Source: DATBVX01 sp035263105 (GTDB lineage: Bacteria; Pseudomonadota; Gammaproteobacteria; Steroidobacterales; Steroidobacteraceae). From it: DNA of 64,000 bases. The notes under the pieces are model-generated. The model saw only the letters and a list, made by a program, of their open reading frames with translations, did no database searches and had not been told where the DNA came from. The translations under genes and the position numbers were made by a program. The DNA lies in NCBI GenBank assembly GCA_035263105.1, contig DATFRO010000042.1:19483-83482 (forward strand), in the 5' to 3' direction. Shown in pieces: positions 15,678 to 27,213 of the stretch (positions are counted from its first letter, which is position 1; the number at the start of each line of letters is the position of its first letter).

Positions 15678-17951
15678 TCAGTGTCCTCGTCGTTTGCGTG
15701 AGCGTGCCTGCTGGGCGCGCGCGGGCGCAGCGGCAACATCCGCTGCGATCTCGAAGTCCAGCCGGCGCTCGCGCATGTCGACTCGCGTCAACCGCACAGC
15801 AACCCGCGCGCCGAGCTGGTAGGTGCAGCGCGTGCGCCGTCCGGTCCACGCGCAGCGCGCGGCGTCGAACACGAAGTGATCGCCGTGCAGGGCGGAGACA
15901 TGCACCAGCCCGTCCACCTGCAGGTTCGCGAGTTGCACGAACAGGCCGAACTCGACCACGGCGCTGATCACCGCTTCGAACTCGTCGCCGAGGTGCGCAC
16001 GCATGAAGTCGCACTTGAGGTAGGCCATCACGTCGCGCGCGGCTTCATCGGCGCGCCGCTCGCGCGCCGAGCAGTCCCGGCCGAGTTGCTCCATGGCGCC
16101 GGTCGAATAGCTGAAGGCCTCGCGCGTGCCGCCCTCGAGCGCGTAGCGGATCGCGCGGTGCACGAGCAGGTCGGGATAGCGGCGAATGGGTGAAGTGAAG
16201 TGGGCGTACTCGGTGAGGCCGAGGCCGAAGTGCCCGATGTTGGTCGGCTGGTATACCGCTTGCGGCAACGAGCGGATGATGAGGCTCTCGATGAAGGCCG
16301 CATCCGGGCGGCCGGTGATCAGCGCCGTGACTTGCTGTAACTCGCGCGTGCCGATCGTCTCGGGGAAGCGCACCCCGACGCCGAGCGCGCGCAGCATGCG
16401 CTGCAGCTCCGTGACCTTGCGCGGCTCGGGCTCGCCATGCACGCGATACAGCGTCGGGAGCTTGCGCTTCCTGAGGAAGCGCGCCGCCTCGATGTTGGCT
16501 GCGATCATGCACTCCTCGATGAGCCGATGCGCGTCGTTGCGCGCGTGCACGTCGAGCGCCGCCACGCTGCCGTCCGCGGCAATGCGCACCTTCACCTCGG
16601 GCGCATCGAAATCGAGCGCGCCCCGGCGCTCACGGGCCTTGCGCAGTGCCTGGTAGAGCGCGTGCAGGTTCTTCAGGTGCGGCACGAGCGCAGTGAATTC
16701 GCGCTCGAGCTGCGCGTCACCGCCGAGCAGCATCGCGGCGACCTGCGTGTAGGTGAGGCGCGCCGCGGAGTGGATCACGGCCGCGCTGAACTGCGAGCGC
16801 GTCACCTCGCCGTCCTCGTTGATCCGCATATCGCAGGCGAGCACCAGTCGATCGACGCGCGGCTTGAGGGAGCACAGCTCGTTCGACAAGGCCTCCGGCA
16901 GCATCGGCAGCACGCGATCGGGAAAGTAGACCGAGGTGGCGCGGTTCTGCGCTTCGACATCGAGCGCGCCGCCCTGCTTCACGTAGTGGCTGACATCGGC
17001 GATCGCCACGATCAGCCGCCAGCCCTTGCGCTGCGGCTCGCAATAGACCGCGTCGTCGAAGTCGCGCGCATCCTCGCCGTCGATGGTGACGATCGGCAGT
17101 GCGCGCAGATCGAGGCGCCCGGCGATGTCTTCGGCCCGCACCGTCGTGCCCCAGTGCTGCGCTTCGCGCTCGGCCTCGCGCGGCCACGAGACGGGCAGTC
17201 CGTGGCTGACGATCGCAAGCTCGGCGGCGATGTCCGCCGAGCGCCGGGCGTCGAGCACGCGCACGATCTGGCCGACCGCGCCACTGCGCCGCGTCGGCGC
17301 CTCGACGATTCTCGCGACCACGAGATCGCCGTGCCGTGCCGCGCCACGCGCCGCGCTCGGGATCAGCACGCGATCGCGCAGCCGCGGATTGTCGGGCACT
17401 ACGTAGCCGACATCGCCGCTGTCTTCGAAACGGCCGGCGAGTTCCTGCGTGCCGCGCTCCAGGACCTCGAGCACCGCGCCCGAGCGCCGGCCGCGGCCAT
17501 CGTCCTCGAGCACGCGCACGCGCAGGCGATCGCCGTGCATCACGCCCGCCATCTGCCGGCTGTCGAGGTGCACATCCCCTGAGCCATCGTCCGGCGTGAA
17601 CCAGCCGTAGCCGTCGCGGTGCGTGCTCACGCGGCCCTCGAGCGCACCCTGCTGCGTTCTCACTGCGAAACGCGCGTGGCCGTCGCGCCGCAGTTCGCCG
17701 TCGCGCGCCATCGCATTGAGGCGGCTCTCGAGCGCGCGGATCAGCGCCGGCTTGCGCAGGTGAAAGCGCTTGGCGAGACCGTGGGCGTCGAGCGGCCGCT
17801 CGAGCTCGCGCAGCTCGTCGAGGATCAGCCCGCGGCTCGGGATCGGTTCGGCGTAGCGCTCGCTTTCGCTCGCAAATTGCGGATCGCGCTCATGCCAGGC
17901 GGCGGGGGTGCCGCTCGCGCGGCGTTTCTTGTATTTGGATGATCGTGGCAT
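15678..17951 (-). CDS. rnr: Ribonuclease R
   Basis: 757-residue 3'-5' exoribonuclease of the RNB family, able to digest structured RNA. In order: an N-terminal winged-helix region, cold-shock domains (HRDGYGWFTPDDGSGDVHLD), the RNB catalytic block with DGEDARDFDDAVYCE and its magnesium-binding aspartates, a C-terminal S1 domain (FGLFVQLANLQVDGLVHVSAL) and a short basic tail RSRKRRGH. Slightly shorter than E. coli RNase R, whose basic tail is longer. It is transcribed away from tRNA-Leu. Confidence 0.97.
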   Translation of the reverse strand: MPRSSKYKKRRASGTPAAWHERDPQFASESERYAEPIPSRGLILDELRELERPLDAHGLAKRFHLRKPALIRALESRLNAMARDGELRRDGHARFAVRTQQGALEGRVSTHRDGYGWFTPDDGSGDVHLDSRQMAGVMHGDRLRVRVLEDDGRGRRSGAVLEVLERGTQELAGRFEDSGDVGYVVPDNPRLRDRVLIPSAARGAARHGDLVVARIVEAPTRRSGAVGQIVRVLDARRSADIAAELAIVSHGLPVSWPREAEREAQHWGTTVRAEDIAGRLDLRALPIVTIDGEDARDFDDAVYCEPQRKGWRLIVAIADVSHYVKQGGALDVEAQNRATSVYFPDRVLPMLPEALSNELCSLKPRVDRLVLACDMRINEDGEVTRSQFSAAVIHSAARLTYTQVAAMLLGGDAQLEREFTALVPHLKNLHALYQALRKARERRGALDFDAPEVKVRIAADGSVAALDVHARNDAHRLIEECMIAANIEAARFLRKRKLPTLYRVHGEPEPRKVTELQRMLRALGVGVRFPETIGTRELQQVTALITGRPDAAFIESLIIRSLPQAVYQPTNIGHFGLGLTEYAHFTSPIRRYPDLLVHRAIRYALEGGTREAFSYSTGAMEQLGRDCSARERRADEAARDVMAYLKCDFMRAHLGDEFEAVISAVVEFGLFVQLANLQVDGLVHVSALHGDHFVFDAARCAWTGRRTRCTYQLGARVAVRLTRVDMRERRLDFEIAADVAAAPARAQQARSRKRRGH

Positions 17952-17997
17952 CGTGAAAGGCTCGATGAAGCTCGTGTGTTGTGTGTAGTGTGGTGAT

Positions 17998-18026
17998 TTG
18001 ACAAGGCAAAAGGCCGTGCGTAAAGT
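17998..18026 (+). promoter_or_regulatory. Sigma-70 promoter of tRNA-Leu(CAG)
   Basis: A perfect TTGACA (17998-18003), a 17-base spacer and TAAAGT (18021-18026). A G+C-rich discriminator (GCGGCGCC) follows, as is usual for stable-RNA promoters under stringent control. It lies 42 bases before the mature tRNA. Confidence 0.75.
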
Positions 18027-18068
18027 GCGGCGCCTTCTTTGGGGGCCGGCTCGCGCGGCGCTCGCAAA

Positions 18069-18153
18069 GCCCAGGTGGCGGAACTGGTAGACGCGCTGGT
18101 TTCAGGTACCAGTGGAGCGATCCGTGGAGGTTCGAGTCCTCTCCTGGGCACCA
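18069..18153 (+). tRNA. tRNA-Leu, anticodon CAG
   Basis: 85 nucleotides including an encoded CCA. The acceptor stem pairs GCCCAGG with CCTGGGC; the anticodon stem CTGGT/ACCAG closes loop TTCAGGT, which gives CAG. There is a long variable arm typical of class II tRNAs, and the T loop reads GGTTCGAGTCC. It reads CTG, the main leucine codon in this G+C-rich DNA. Confidence 0.97.
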
Positions 18154-18195
18154 CCCCTCTCTCGCTTGCGCATTATTGCGCGATCACGCCCCGCT

Positions 18196-19032
18196 TCATT
18201 CCGACAGTCGCGCCCAAGCGCCGACCAGGTTCGGCATGATCAGGGTCGCCTGTGCATCGCTCAGCCCCTGTTGCATGCGTTGCGCGAGCGACTCGATCTC
18301 AACTTCGCCCGGTTTGACCACGCCCGTCGACTCCATCATCGGCAGCATGCTGCGTATGGTCTCCGCCAGAAGGGTGGTGCCCCCGACGGCCGGTGCGGCC
18401 TCGATCGTGGTGCGCGCGAACATCTGCGGCTGCGGCAGGCCCGCGTCCCGGAACACCCGCCACAACTGCGGACCGAGTTTGATGCTCGCGCCGGAACGAC
18501 GGAACGCCTCGACCATGCAGTTGTACGGCTGCTGGACCGCGGCGACGGGCGGCACCGCATGAGTTGAATCCATTTCCATCTCGAGGAAAGCCACGATACC
18601 GCCGGGGTCGAGACTCTGCGCGATATTGGCGAGCACACGCGCTGGCTCGCGCAGGTAGAGCAGGACGAGTCGTCCGATGATGGCATCGAAACGACCCTCG
18701 GGTCGCAGCGCGTCGAGCTCGGCGACCTGGAACCGGACATTGCTGAGCTGCATCCCGGCGGCGCGCCGCGTTGCGGCCTCCACCGCGGCTGCGGCACGGT
18801 CGATACCCAGCACCGAACCGGTGTCGCCGACCATGCGCGCGGCGAGGAAGGAAACATCGCCCGCCCCGCTGCCGAGGTCGAGCACACGCATGCCACGCGA
18901 GATACCGGCGCGCGTCAGGAGCTCGAACGTCTCCTCGCCCCAGTAATCGCTTTGCGCCGCGAGTCGGCGTAACTCTCGGGCGTCGTGCCCAAGAGCATAG
19001 TCACGCTCCGGCATGTGCTTCGATGTAGGCAA
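18196..19032 (-). CDS. Class I SAM-dependent methyltransferase, substrate unknown
   Basis: 278-residue Rossmann-fold methyltransferase. Motif I is VLDLGSGAGDVSFLA, the acidic end of beta-2 is VLGIDRAAAAVEAA, and motif post-I to III reads FDAIIGRLVLLYLREPARVL. The C-terminal half is like small-molecule or UbiE/Coq5-like enzymes but has no feature that names a substrate. It sits between tRNA-Leu and purA on the minus strand, in the position where E. coli has nsrR; it is not related to NsrR. Confidence 0.85.
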   Translation of the reverse strand: MPTSKHMPERDYALGHDARELRRLAAQSDYWGEETFELLTRAGISRGMRVLDLGSGAGDVSFLAARMVGDTGSVLGIDRAAAAVEAATRRAAGMQLSNVRFQVAELDALRPEGRFDAIIGRLVLLYLREPARVLANIAQSLDPGGIVAFLEMEMDSTHAVPPVAAVQQPYNCMVEAFRRSGASIKLGPQLWRVFRDAGLPQPQMFARTTIEAAPAVGGTTLLAETIRSMLPMMESTGVVKPGEVEIESLAQRMQQGLSDAQATLIMPNLVGAWARLSE

Positions 19033-19052
19033 GGGAATCCGGCCGCCTCGGC

Positions 19053-19139
19053 TCAGTTGCGGCTCTCGCCGCGCGCAGCTTCCAGCGCCTTCACCGCGAC
19101 GCCGGCACGGAACTGCCTCCTCATGGTGCGCGAACTCAT
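19053..19139 (-). other. 28-codon ORF with a good ribosome binding site; possible transposase-N-terminus relic
   Basis: ATG at 19139 has GGAGG nine bases upstream and reads MSSRTMRRQFRAGVAVKALE then AARGESRN and a stop. The RRxF...VALEAL...GE pattern faintly recalls the start of IS3-type OrfA helix-turn-helix proteins, but the match is short. It lies in the 132-base gap between purA and the methyltransferase. It could equally be a short leader peptide or chance. Confidence 0.25.
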
Positions 19140-19164
19140 TTCATCAGCCTCCCGACTGCGGCGC

Positions 19165-20460
<1,296 letters not shown>

Positions 20461-20481
20461 GTCAGTCCGTACGCGTCGCGC

Positions 20482-20673
20482 TCAGCCGCGGATCCAGTAG
20501 AGCAGCGCCGCGCCGGCCAGCATGCTGGTGAGTCCTGCGAGGCGCAATTGCCGGTCCTCGAGCGCGTAGAACGCCTGCATCGCGCGCCGCATCGCTTGCG
20601 GGTTGAGAAAGGGCAGGATGCCTTCGAGCACCAGGTAGAGCGCGCACGCAGCCAGGAAGTCGGACCAGATCAA
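20482..20673 (-). CDS. DUF2065 (YjeT-like) small membrane protein
   Basis: 63-residue inner-membrane protein. The family start (I)WSDFLAACALYLVLEGILP and the second hydrophobic segment LAGLTSMLAGAALLYWI are clear. No ATG is in frame; the TTG at 20673 gives a start matching family members (MWSDL...). It sits between hflC and purA, exactly where E. coli has yjeT. Function unknown. Confidence 0.88.
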   Translation of the reverse strand: MIWSDFLAACALYLVLEGILPFLNPQAMRRAMQAFYALEDRQLRLAGLTSMLAGAALLYWIRG

Positions 20674-20704
20674 GGACGCTCTCGCATGGTGCCGCGGGTC
20701 GCGC

Positions 20705-21574
20705 TCAGTGAGCGGCGGGCTTCTGCAGGTAGTGGAAGAATTCGCTGTCCGGCGATATGACGATGATGTCCGTGTCCCGGCCCAGCGAATTGCGATAGGC
20801 CTGGAGGCTGCGGTAGAAGCGATAGAACTCGGGGTCACGAGAGAAGGTACGCGCGTAGATGTCCGTGGCCTGTGCATCGCCGTCGCCGCGAATGCGCTGC
20901 GCCTCGCGCTGCGCGGTGGCGAGGATCTCGGTGCGCTGGCGGTCGGCGTCGGCACGCATCGCTTCGGCGGATCCCTGGCCCTCGGCGCGCAGTTTCGCCG
21001 CCTGCGCCGCGAAGCTCTGCTTCATGCGCGAGTACACGGAATCGGTCACATCGTCCGGCAGGTCGATGCGCCGCACCCGCACGTCGATCAGTTCCACGCC
21101 GAGCTGGTGCACTGCGCGGCCCGCATCGCTCAGCAGGTCGCCGGTCACGGCGGCGCGCTCGGCAGCCACGATCTGCTGGATGGTGAGCTTGGTGATGACG
21201 CTCTTGATGCTGTTCTTGACGATTTCACCGAGGCGGCCGCCGGCGTTCTCCTCTATGCCGCCGGTCGCGCGGTAGTACGCGGTGACGTCCGCGATGCGCC
21301 ACTTCACGTAGAAGTCGACGTTCAGGATCTTGCCCTCGCTGGTGAGGAAGCTCTCCGCGGGGAAATTCTTGGTGATGATGCGCCGCTCGAACTTGCGCAC
21401 CGTGTCGACGAACGGCAGGCGCAGGTGCAGCCCGGGCTTGTAGTCGGCCTGCAGGATCGCACCGAAACGCGAGCGGATCGCGAGCTCCGTCTGCCCGACG
21501 GTGAAGAACGAGCTCATGAGCACCACTGCCGCCACGACCACCGCGACCAGGATCGGAAGGATGCGCGCCGGCAT
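20705..21574 (-). CDS. hflC: HflC, SPFH-domain regulator of the FtsH protease
   Basis: 289-residue inner-membrane protein with one N-terminal transmembrane segment (ILPILVAVVVAAVVLMSSFF) and a large periplasmic SPFH/prohibitin domain (FTVGQTELAIRSRFG, KNFPAESFLTSEGK, DVRVRRIDLPD), then a coiled coil. With HflK it forms the cage that encloses and restrains FtsH. Its ATG overlaps the hflK stop (TGATG), so the two are coupled. Confidence 0.97.
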   Translation of the reverse strand: MPARILPILVAVVVAAVVLMSSFFTVGQTELAIRSRFGAILQADYKPGLHLRLPFVDTVRKFERRIITKNFPAESFLTSEGKILNVDFYVKWRIADVTAYYRATGGIEENAGGRLGEIVKNSIKSVITKLTIQQIVAAERAAVTGDLLSDAGRAVHQLGVELIDVRVRRIDLPDDVTDSVYSRMKQSFAAQAAKLRAEGQGSAEAMRADADRQRTEILATAQREAQRIRGDGDAQATDIYARTFSRDPEFYRFYRSLQAYRNSLGRDTDIIVISPDSEFFHYLQKPAAH

Positions 21575-22698
21575 CAGCGGTCACCTCGCGCGCGCGGGTC
21601 CACCGTGATGGTCTCGGTCGGCTGATCCGGCCGCGTCATGCCGGGTGCGAGCAGCGCCGCGGCATCACTCGATCCCGTGCTCTTCTCGAGCAGCTTGTCG
21701 ATCGGCAGGTACAGCACGTTGCCGCCGCTCTTGGTGTCGAGGAACACTTTGCGCGAGCGGCCGAGCACGGCTTCCACCGTTTCGAGGTACAGGCGCTGAC
21801 GCGTGACGTCGGGTGCCCTCTGGTAGGCGGTCAACATCTGGCCGAAGCGCGAAGTGTCGCCCTCGGCTTCCGCAACGACACGCGCGCGATAGGCCTGCGC
21901 GTCCTGCAGCTGGCGCGAAGCCGAGCCGCGCGCTCGTGGCACGACGTCGTTGGTGTACGCCTGCGCTTCCTGTCCGAAGCGATCCCGGTCCTCGCGGGCC
22001 TTGATCGCATCCTTCTGCGACGGTGCGACCTGGTCCGGCACGTTCACGCCGGTCAGGTTCACGCTGATGATCTGGATACCGGTCTGGTAGCCGTCCAGCA
22101 CCTTCTGGATGAGCCCCTTGGTGCGCTCGGTGATCTCCTGGCGGCCCGCGCCCAGCACGAACTCGAGCGTGCTCTGGCCAATCGCCTCGCGGATGGCGCT
22201 CTCGCTCACATCGCGCAACGTGCTCTCGGGATCGCGCACGTTGAACAGGAACTTGAGCGGGTCGGCACGGATGAACTGTACAGCGATGCTGATATCGACC
22301 AGGTTTTCGTCCGCCGTCAGCATGCGTGTCTTGTCGTCGATGCTGTCGTTCTTCGCGACGTTGACCTTGGCGACGCGCTCGATCGGCCAGGGCCAGTGCC
22401 AGTGCAGGCCCTGTTCGCTGGTCGCGGCATAACGGCCGAAGCGCAGCACCACGGCACGCTCCGCGGCATCGACCATGTAGAACCCGGTCGCGCCCCAGAA
22501 GGCTGCGATCAGCAGCGCGATGGCGCCCCAGTTGATGCCGCCGGCGGCACCCGCAGGACGACCGGTGCGCCCGCCGCCAAAGATGCCGGCCAGGCGTCGC
22601 TGCCAGCCACGCACGATTTCGTCCAGCTCGGAGCCGCCCTGGCCGGGGCGCCGCTCCCAGGGATTTCGATTGCCACCGCCGGGCTCATTCCAGGGCAT
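21574..22698 (-). CDS. hflK: HflK, SPFH-domain regulator of the FtsH protease
   Basis: 374 residues. The glycine-, proline- and arginine-rich N-terminal cytoplasmic tail (MPWNEPGGGNRNPWERR) is typical of HflK. One transmembrane segment (WGAIALLIAAFWGATGFYMV) is followed by the SPFH domain (LRFGRYAATSEQGLHWHWP) and a helical region. HflK pairs with HflC. It lies 9 bases after hflX. Confidence 0.97.
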   Translation of the reverse strand: MPWNEPGGGNRNPWERRPGQGGSELDEIVRGWQRRLAGIFGGGRTGRPAGAAGGINWGAIALLIAAFWGATGFYMVDAAERAVVLRFGRYAATSEQGLHWHWPWPIERVAKVNVAKNDSIDDKTRMLTADENLVDISIAVQFIRADPLKFLFNVRDPESTLRDVSESAIREAIGQSTLEFVLGAGRQEITERTKGLIQKVLDGYQTGIQIISVNLTGVNVPDQVAPSQKDAIKAREDRDRFGQEAQAYTNDVVPRARGSASRQLQDAQAYRARVVAEAEGDTSRFGQMLTAYQRAPDVTRQRLYLETVEAVLGRSRKVFLDTKSGGNVLYLPIDKLLEKSTGSSDAAALLAPGMTRPDQPTETITVDPRARGDR

Positions 22699-22707
22699 AG
22701 GTGAAGT

Positions 22708-24051
22708 TCAGTAGCGGGCCGAGCCCGCTTTAGGGGCGCGAAATTGTAGGGATGCATCAGCAGGCGCACAAGGAGCCACCGACGGCTCGCGCCGGACACC
22801 CGTCTCGCGGGCGAGCGCCGCAAGCTGACGTGGAGTCATCTCGACCTCCAGTTCCCAGCCGCCGTCCTCACGCACGCGCTCGGCCCGCACGCGATGATCC
22901 GCATAGAGCTGCGAACGCACCGCGGCCGCGGCGAGATCCACCTGCAACGTCGCACGCTCGAGCTCGGGCCACAGTGCGCCGGTGAGCGCGGCCCGCACCA
23001 GGTCGAGACCCGTCCCGGGAGCCGCGGCGACCCAGACGCGGGCCAGCCGATCGTCGGGCCCGCGCTCCAGGCGCGGCAACGCACCGATCCGGTCGATCTT
23101 GTTGAACACTTCGATCTGCGGAATGTCGCCGGCGCCGATGGCACGCAACACCTCGTTCACCTGGTCGATGCGCTCCAGGCGCTGCGGGTCGCTGGCATCG
23201 ATCACGTGCAACAACAGCGTCGCGTCGCGCGCCTCCTGCAACGTCGAACGGAACGCCGCCACCAGTTCGTGCGGCAGATCGCGGACGAATCCGACGGTGT
23301 CGGCGAGCACGGCGATCTGCGAACCCGGCAACTCCACGCGCCGCACCGTGGGATCGAGCGTCGCGAACAGTTGATCGGCGACGTAGGCCTCGGCACCGGT
23401 CAGCGCATTGAACAACGTCGACTTGCCGGCGTTGGTGTAGCCGACGATGGCGACCGTCGGCACCGGCACTTCACGGCGCGCCTGCCGTCCCGTGTCGCGT
23501 TGTCGCTGCAGCTTCTCGAGGCGCCGCGTCAGCGTGCGGATGCGGTTGGCAAGGAGCCGGCGGTCGGTCTCGAGCTGTGTCTCGCCCGGACCGCGCAGGC
23601 CGATGCCGCCCTTCTGCCGTTCGAGGTGTGTCCAGCCGCGGACCAGGCGCGTCGCAATATGGCGCAGCTGCGCGAGCTCGACCTCGAGCTTGCCTTCGAA
23701 GCTGCGCGCGCGTTGCGCAAAGATGTCGAGAATGAGGCCGTTGCGATCCAGCACGCGGCGCTCGATGAGTTGCTCGAGATTGCGCTCCTGGCTGGGCGAT
23801 AGCGCGTGATCGAAGAGCACCACGTCGGCGCCCGATTCCACCACCGCGTTGCGAATCTGCTCGGCCTTGCCGGAACCGACGAACAGGCGCGGATCGGGCC
23901 TCGGCCGAAAGCCGCCGATGCTCGCTACCGGGAGTGCGCCGGCTGAGCGTGCCAGCGCCGTGAACTCGCTGATGTCCTGCTCAGTTGCAGGTGCTCCGAC
24001 GCCGATCCGAACCAGTACTGCTTTCTCGCCGCTACGCGGGCGTTCGAACAA
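22708..24051 (-). CDS. hflX: Ribosome-splitting GTPase HflX
   Basis: 447-residue GTPase that rescues stalled ribosomes under stress. The HflX N-domain shows DPRLFVGSGKAEQI and VLDRNGLILDIFAQRA; a helical linker with GPGETQLETDRR leads into the G domain: G1 GYTNAGKSTLFN, G3 DTVGFVRDLPH and G4 NKIDRI. It lies 27 bases after hfq, as in E. coli. Confidence 0.97.
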   Translation of the reverse strand: MFERPRSGEKAVLVRIGVGAPATEQDISEFTALARSAGALPVASIGGFRPRPDPRLFVGSGKAEQIRNAVVESGADVVLFDHALSPSQERNLEQLIERRVLDRNGLILDIFAQRARSFEGKLEVELAQLRHIATRLVRGWTHLERQKGGIGLRGPGETQLETDRRLLANRIRTLTRRLEKLQRQRDTGRQARREVPVPTVAIVGYTNAGKSTLFNALTGAEAYVADQLFATLDPTVRRVELPGSQIAVLADTVGFVRDLPHELVAAFRSTLQEARDATLLLHVIDASDPQRLERIDQVNEVLRAIGAGDIPQIEVFNKIDRIGALPRLERGPDDRLARVWVAAAPGTGLDLVRAALTGALWPELERATLQVDLAAAAVRSQLYADHRVRAERVREDGGWELEVEMTPRQLAALARETGVRREPSVAPCAPADASLQFRAPKAGSARY

Positions 24052-24078
24052 CCGGGAATTCCTCTGTGCGGTGCGCGC

Positions 24079-24336
24079 CTATTCGGCTGGAGTTTCAGTC
24101 GCGCCGCCTTCCTCTTCCGATGATGGCAGGCGGATGTTTCTGGCCGGCACGACGGTCGAGATCGCGTGCTTGTAGACCATCTGGCTCACGCTGTTCTTCA
24201 GCAGCACGACGAACTGGTCGAAGGAATCGATCTGGCCCTGCAGCTTGATGCCGTTGACGAGGTAGATGGACACCGGCACCCGTTCCTTGCGCAAGGTGTT
24301 GAGAAACGGGTCCTGCAGGGATTGGCCTCTGGCCAT
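24079..24336 (-). CDS. hfq: RNA chaperone Hfq
   Basis: 85-residue Sm-like protein that pairs small RNAs with mRNAs. MARGQSLQDPFLNTLRKE, the Sm1 region VPVSIYLVNGIKLQGQI and the Sm2 motif YKHAIST are all present. The C-terminal tail is short and acidic (PSSEEEGGATETPAE), far shorter than in E. coli. AAGGAG six bases before the ATG at 24336 sets the start; the open frame continues upstream but without coding signs. It lies 134 bases after miaA. Confidence 0.98.
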   Translation of the reverse strand: MARGQSLQDPFLNTLRKERVPVSIYLVNGIKLQGQIDSFDQFVVLLKNSVSQMVYKHAISTVVPARNIRLPSSEEEGGATETPAE

Positions 24337-24470
24337 TGCAATCTCCTTGTTCTTTGTCAGATTCTCGAGTCTGTTCAACCCGCGGCACTCCTTCCTTGGC
24401 AGCTGCCGTGCGGTTTCGTTTGGGCCGTGGGCGCCGGTTTTGCGCAAAATCTTAACATACGCCTGCGACC

Positions 24471-25406
24471 TCACTCACTGTCTGCTGCGCCTGCCACCCA
24501 GCCGAGGATTCGCTCGGCGGCGGCCGTAGGACTATTGAGCCATTCGGCGCGCGGGAGTGCCCTGAGCCAGGTCATCTGGCGCTTGGCCAGTCGCCTTGTG
24601 GCGACAATGCCGTTGGCGACCGCCTGCTCGAGGCTCACTTGGCCCTCGAGGTGCTGCCACAGCTGGCGATACCCCACCGCCCGTATTGCCGGGTTGTCGG
24701 ACGTGAGGTCGCCGCGCGCGTGGAGCACGCGAACCTCTTCGAGGAATCCGCTCTTCATCATCTGCTCGAAGCGGTGTGCGATCCGCTCGTGTAACTCGTC
24801 CCGCGGTGGACTGACGACGAAACGTCCGACACGCGCACCCGCGAGGGGCGTCGGCCGCTCACGCTGCAGCGCGCTGATCGGCCGGCCCGTCAGGCGGTGC
24901 ACCTCCAGCGCCCGCTGAATGCGTTGCGGGTCGTTGGGGTGGATCCGGGCGGCGGCCTGCGGATCGACCCTGCGCAACTCCTCGTGCAGCGCCTTCGATC
25001 CGTCGCGGGCGAGCCGCGCATCCAGCTCGCGCCGGATCGCGGCATCCGCGGATGGCATGCGCGCGAGACCATTCAGCAGGGCGTGAAAGTACAGCATCGT
25101 TCCACCGACCAGCAGCGGGACGCGATCGCGCGCCTGGATCGCATCGATCGCGCCCAGCGCATCGCGCACGAACTGACCGGCTGAGTAACTCTCGGACGGA
25201 TCGAGCACATCGACCAGGTGATGCGCGATGCGTTCCCTGAGCGCGCGCGCCGGCTTGGCGGTCCCGATGTCGAGGCCGCGGTACACCATCGCGGAGTCGA
25301 CGCTGACGATCTCGGCCGGAATCCGCGCCGCGAGCTCGAGGGCGAGGTCGCTCTTCCCCGCCCCCGTGGGTCCCATCAGCAGGACGACGGTGCCCGCGGG
25401 TGTCAC
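24471..25406 (-). CDS. miaA: tRNA dimethylallyltransferase
   Basis: 311-residue enzyme that adds the dimethylallyl group to A37 of tRNAs reading UNN codons. P-loop MGPTGAGKSDLALELA, the DSAMVYRGLDIGTAKP block, LVGGTMLYFHALLNGLA and the RYAxRQ-like YRQLWQHLEG and RQMTWLRA regions are visible. It follows mutL by 6 bases. Confidence 0.98.
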   Translation of the reverse strand: MTPAGTVVLLMGPTGAGKSDLALELAARIPAEIVSVDSAMVYRGLDIGTAKPARALRERIAHHLVDVLDPSESYSAGQFVRDALGAIDAIQARDRVPLLVGGTMLYFHALLNGLARMPSADAAIRRELDARLARDGSKALHEELRRVDPQAAARIHPNDPQRIQRALEVHRLTGRPISALQRERPTPLAGARVGRFVVSPPRDELHERIAHRFEQMMKSGFLEEVRVLHARGDLTSDNPAIRAVGYRQLWQHLEGQVSLEQAVANGIVATRRLAKRQMTWLRALPRAEWLNSPTAAAERILGWVAGAADSE

Positions 25407-25412
25407 GCGAGG

Positions 25413-27140
<1,728 letters not shown>

Positions 27141-27213
27141 GCGGGCACCGCTGGCGGCGCCCGCAGTTTACCCGCAGGAACGACGCGGAGCGCAGCAGTT
27201 TCCGGGCGGGAAG

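Noticed and set aside
18069..18195. tRNA-Leu 3' end as an integration site
   Set aside because: No duplicated tRNA 3' end, integrase gene or mobile cargo follows; only a methyltransferase gene of ordinary composition.
24337..24474. 46-residue N-terminal extension of Hfq
   Set aside because: The conserved Hfq start (MARGQSLQDP) has its own AAGGAG; the upstream frame is open by chance in the miaA-hfq gap.
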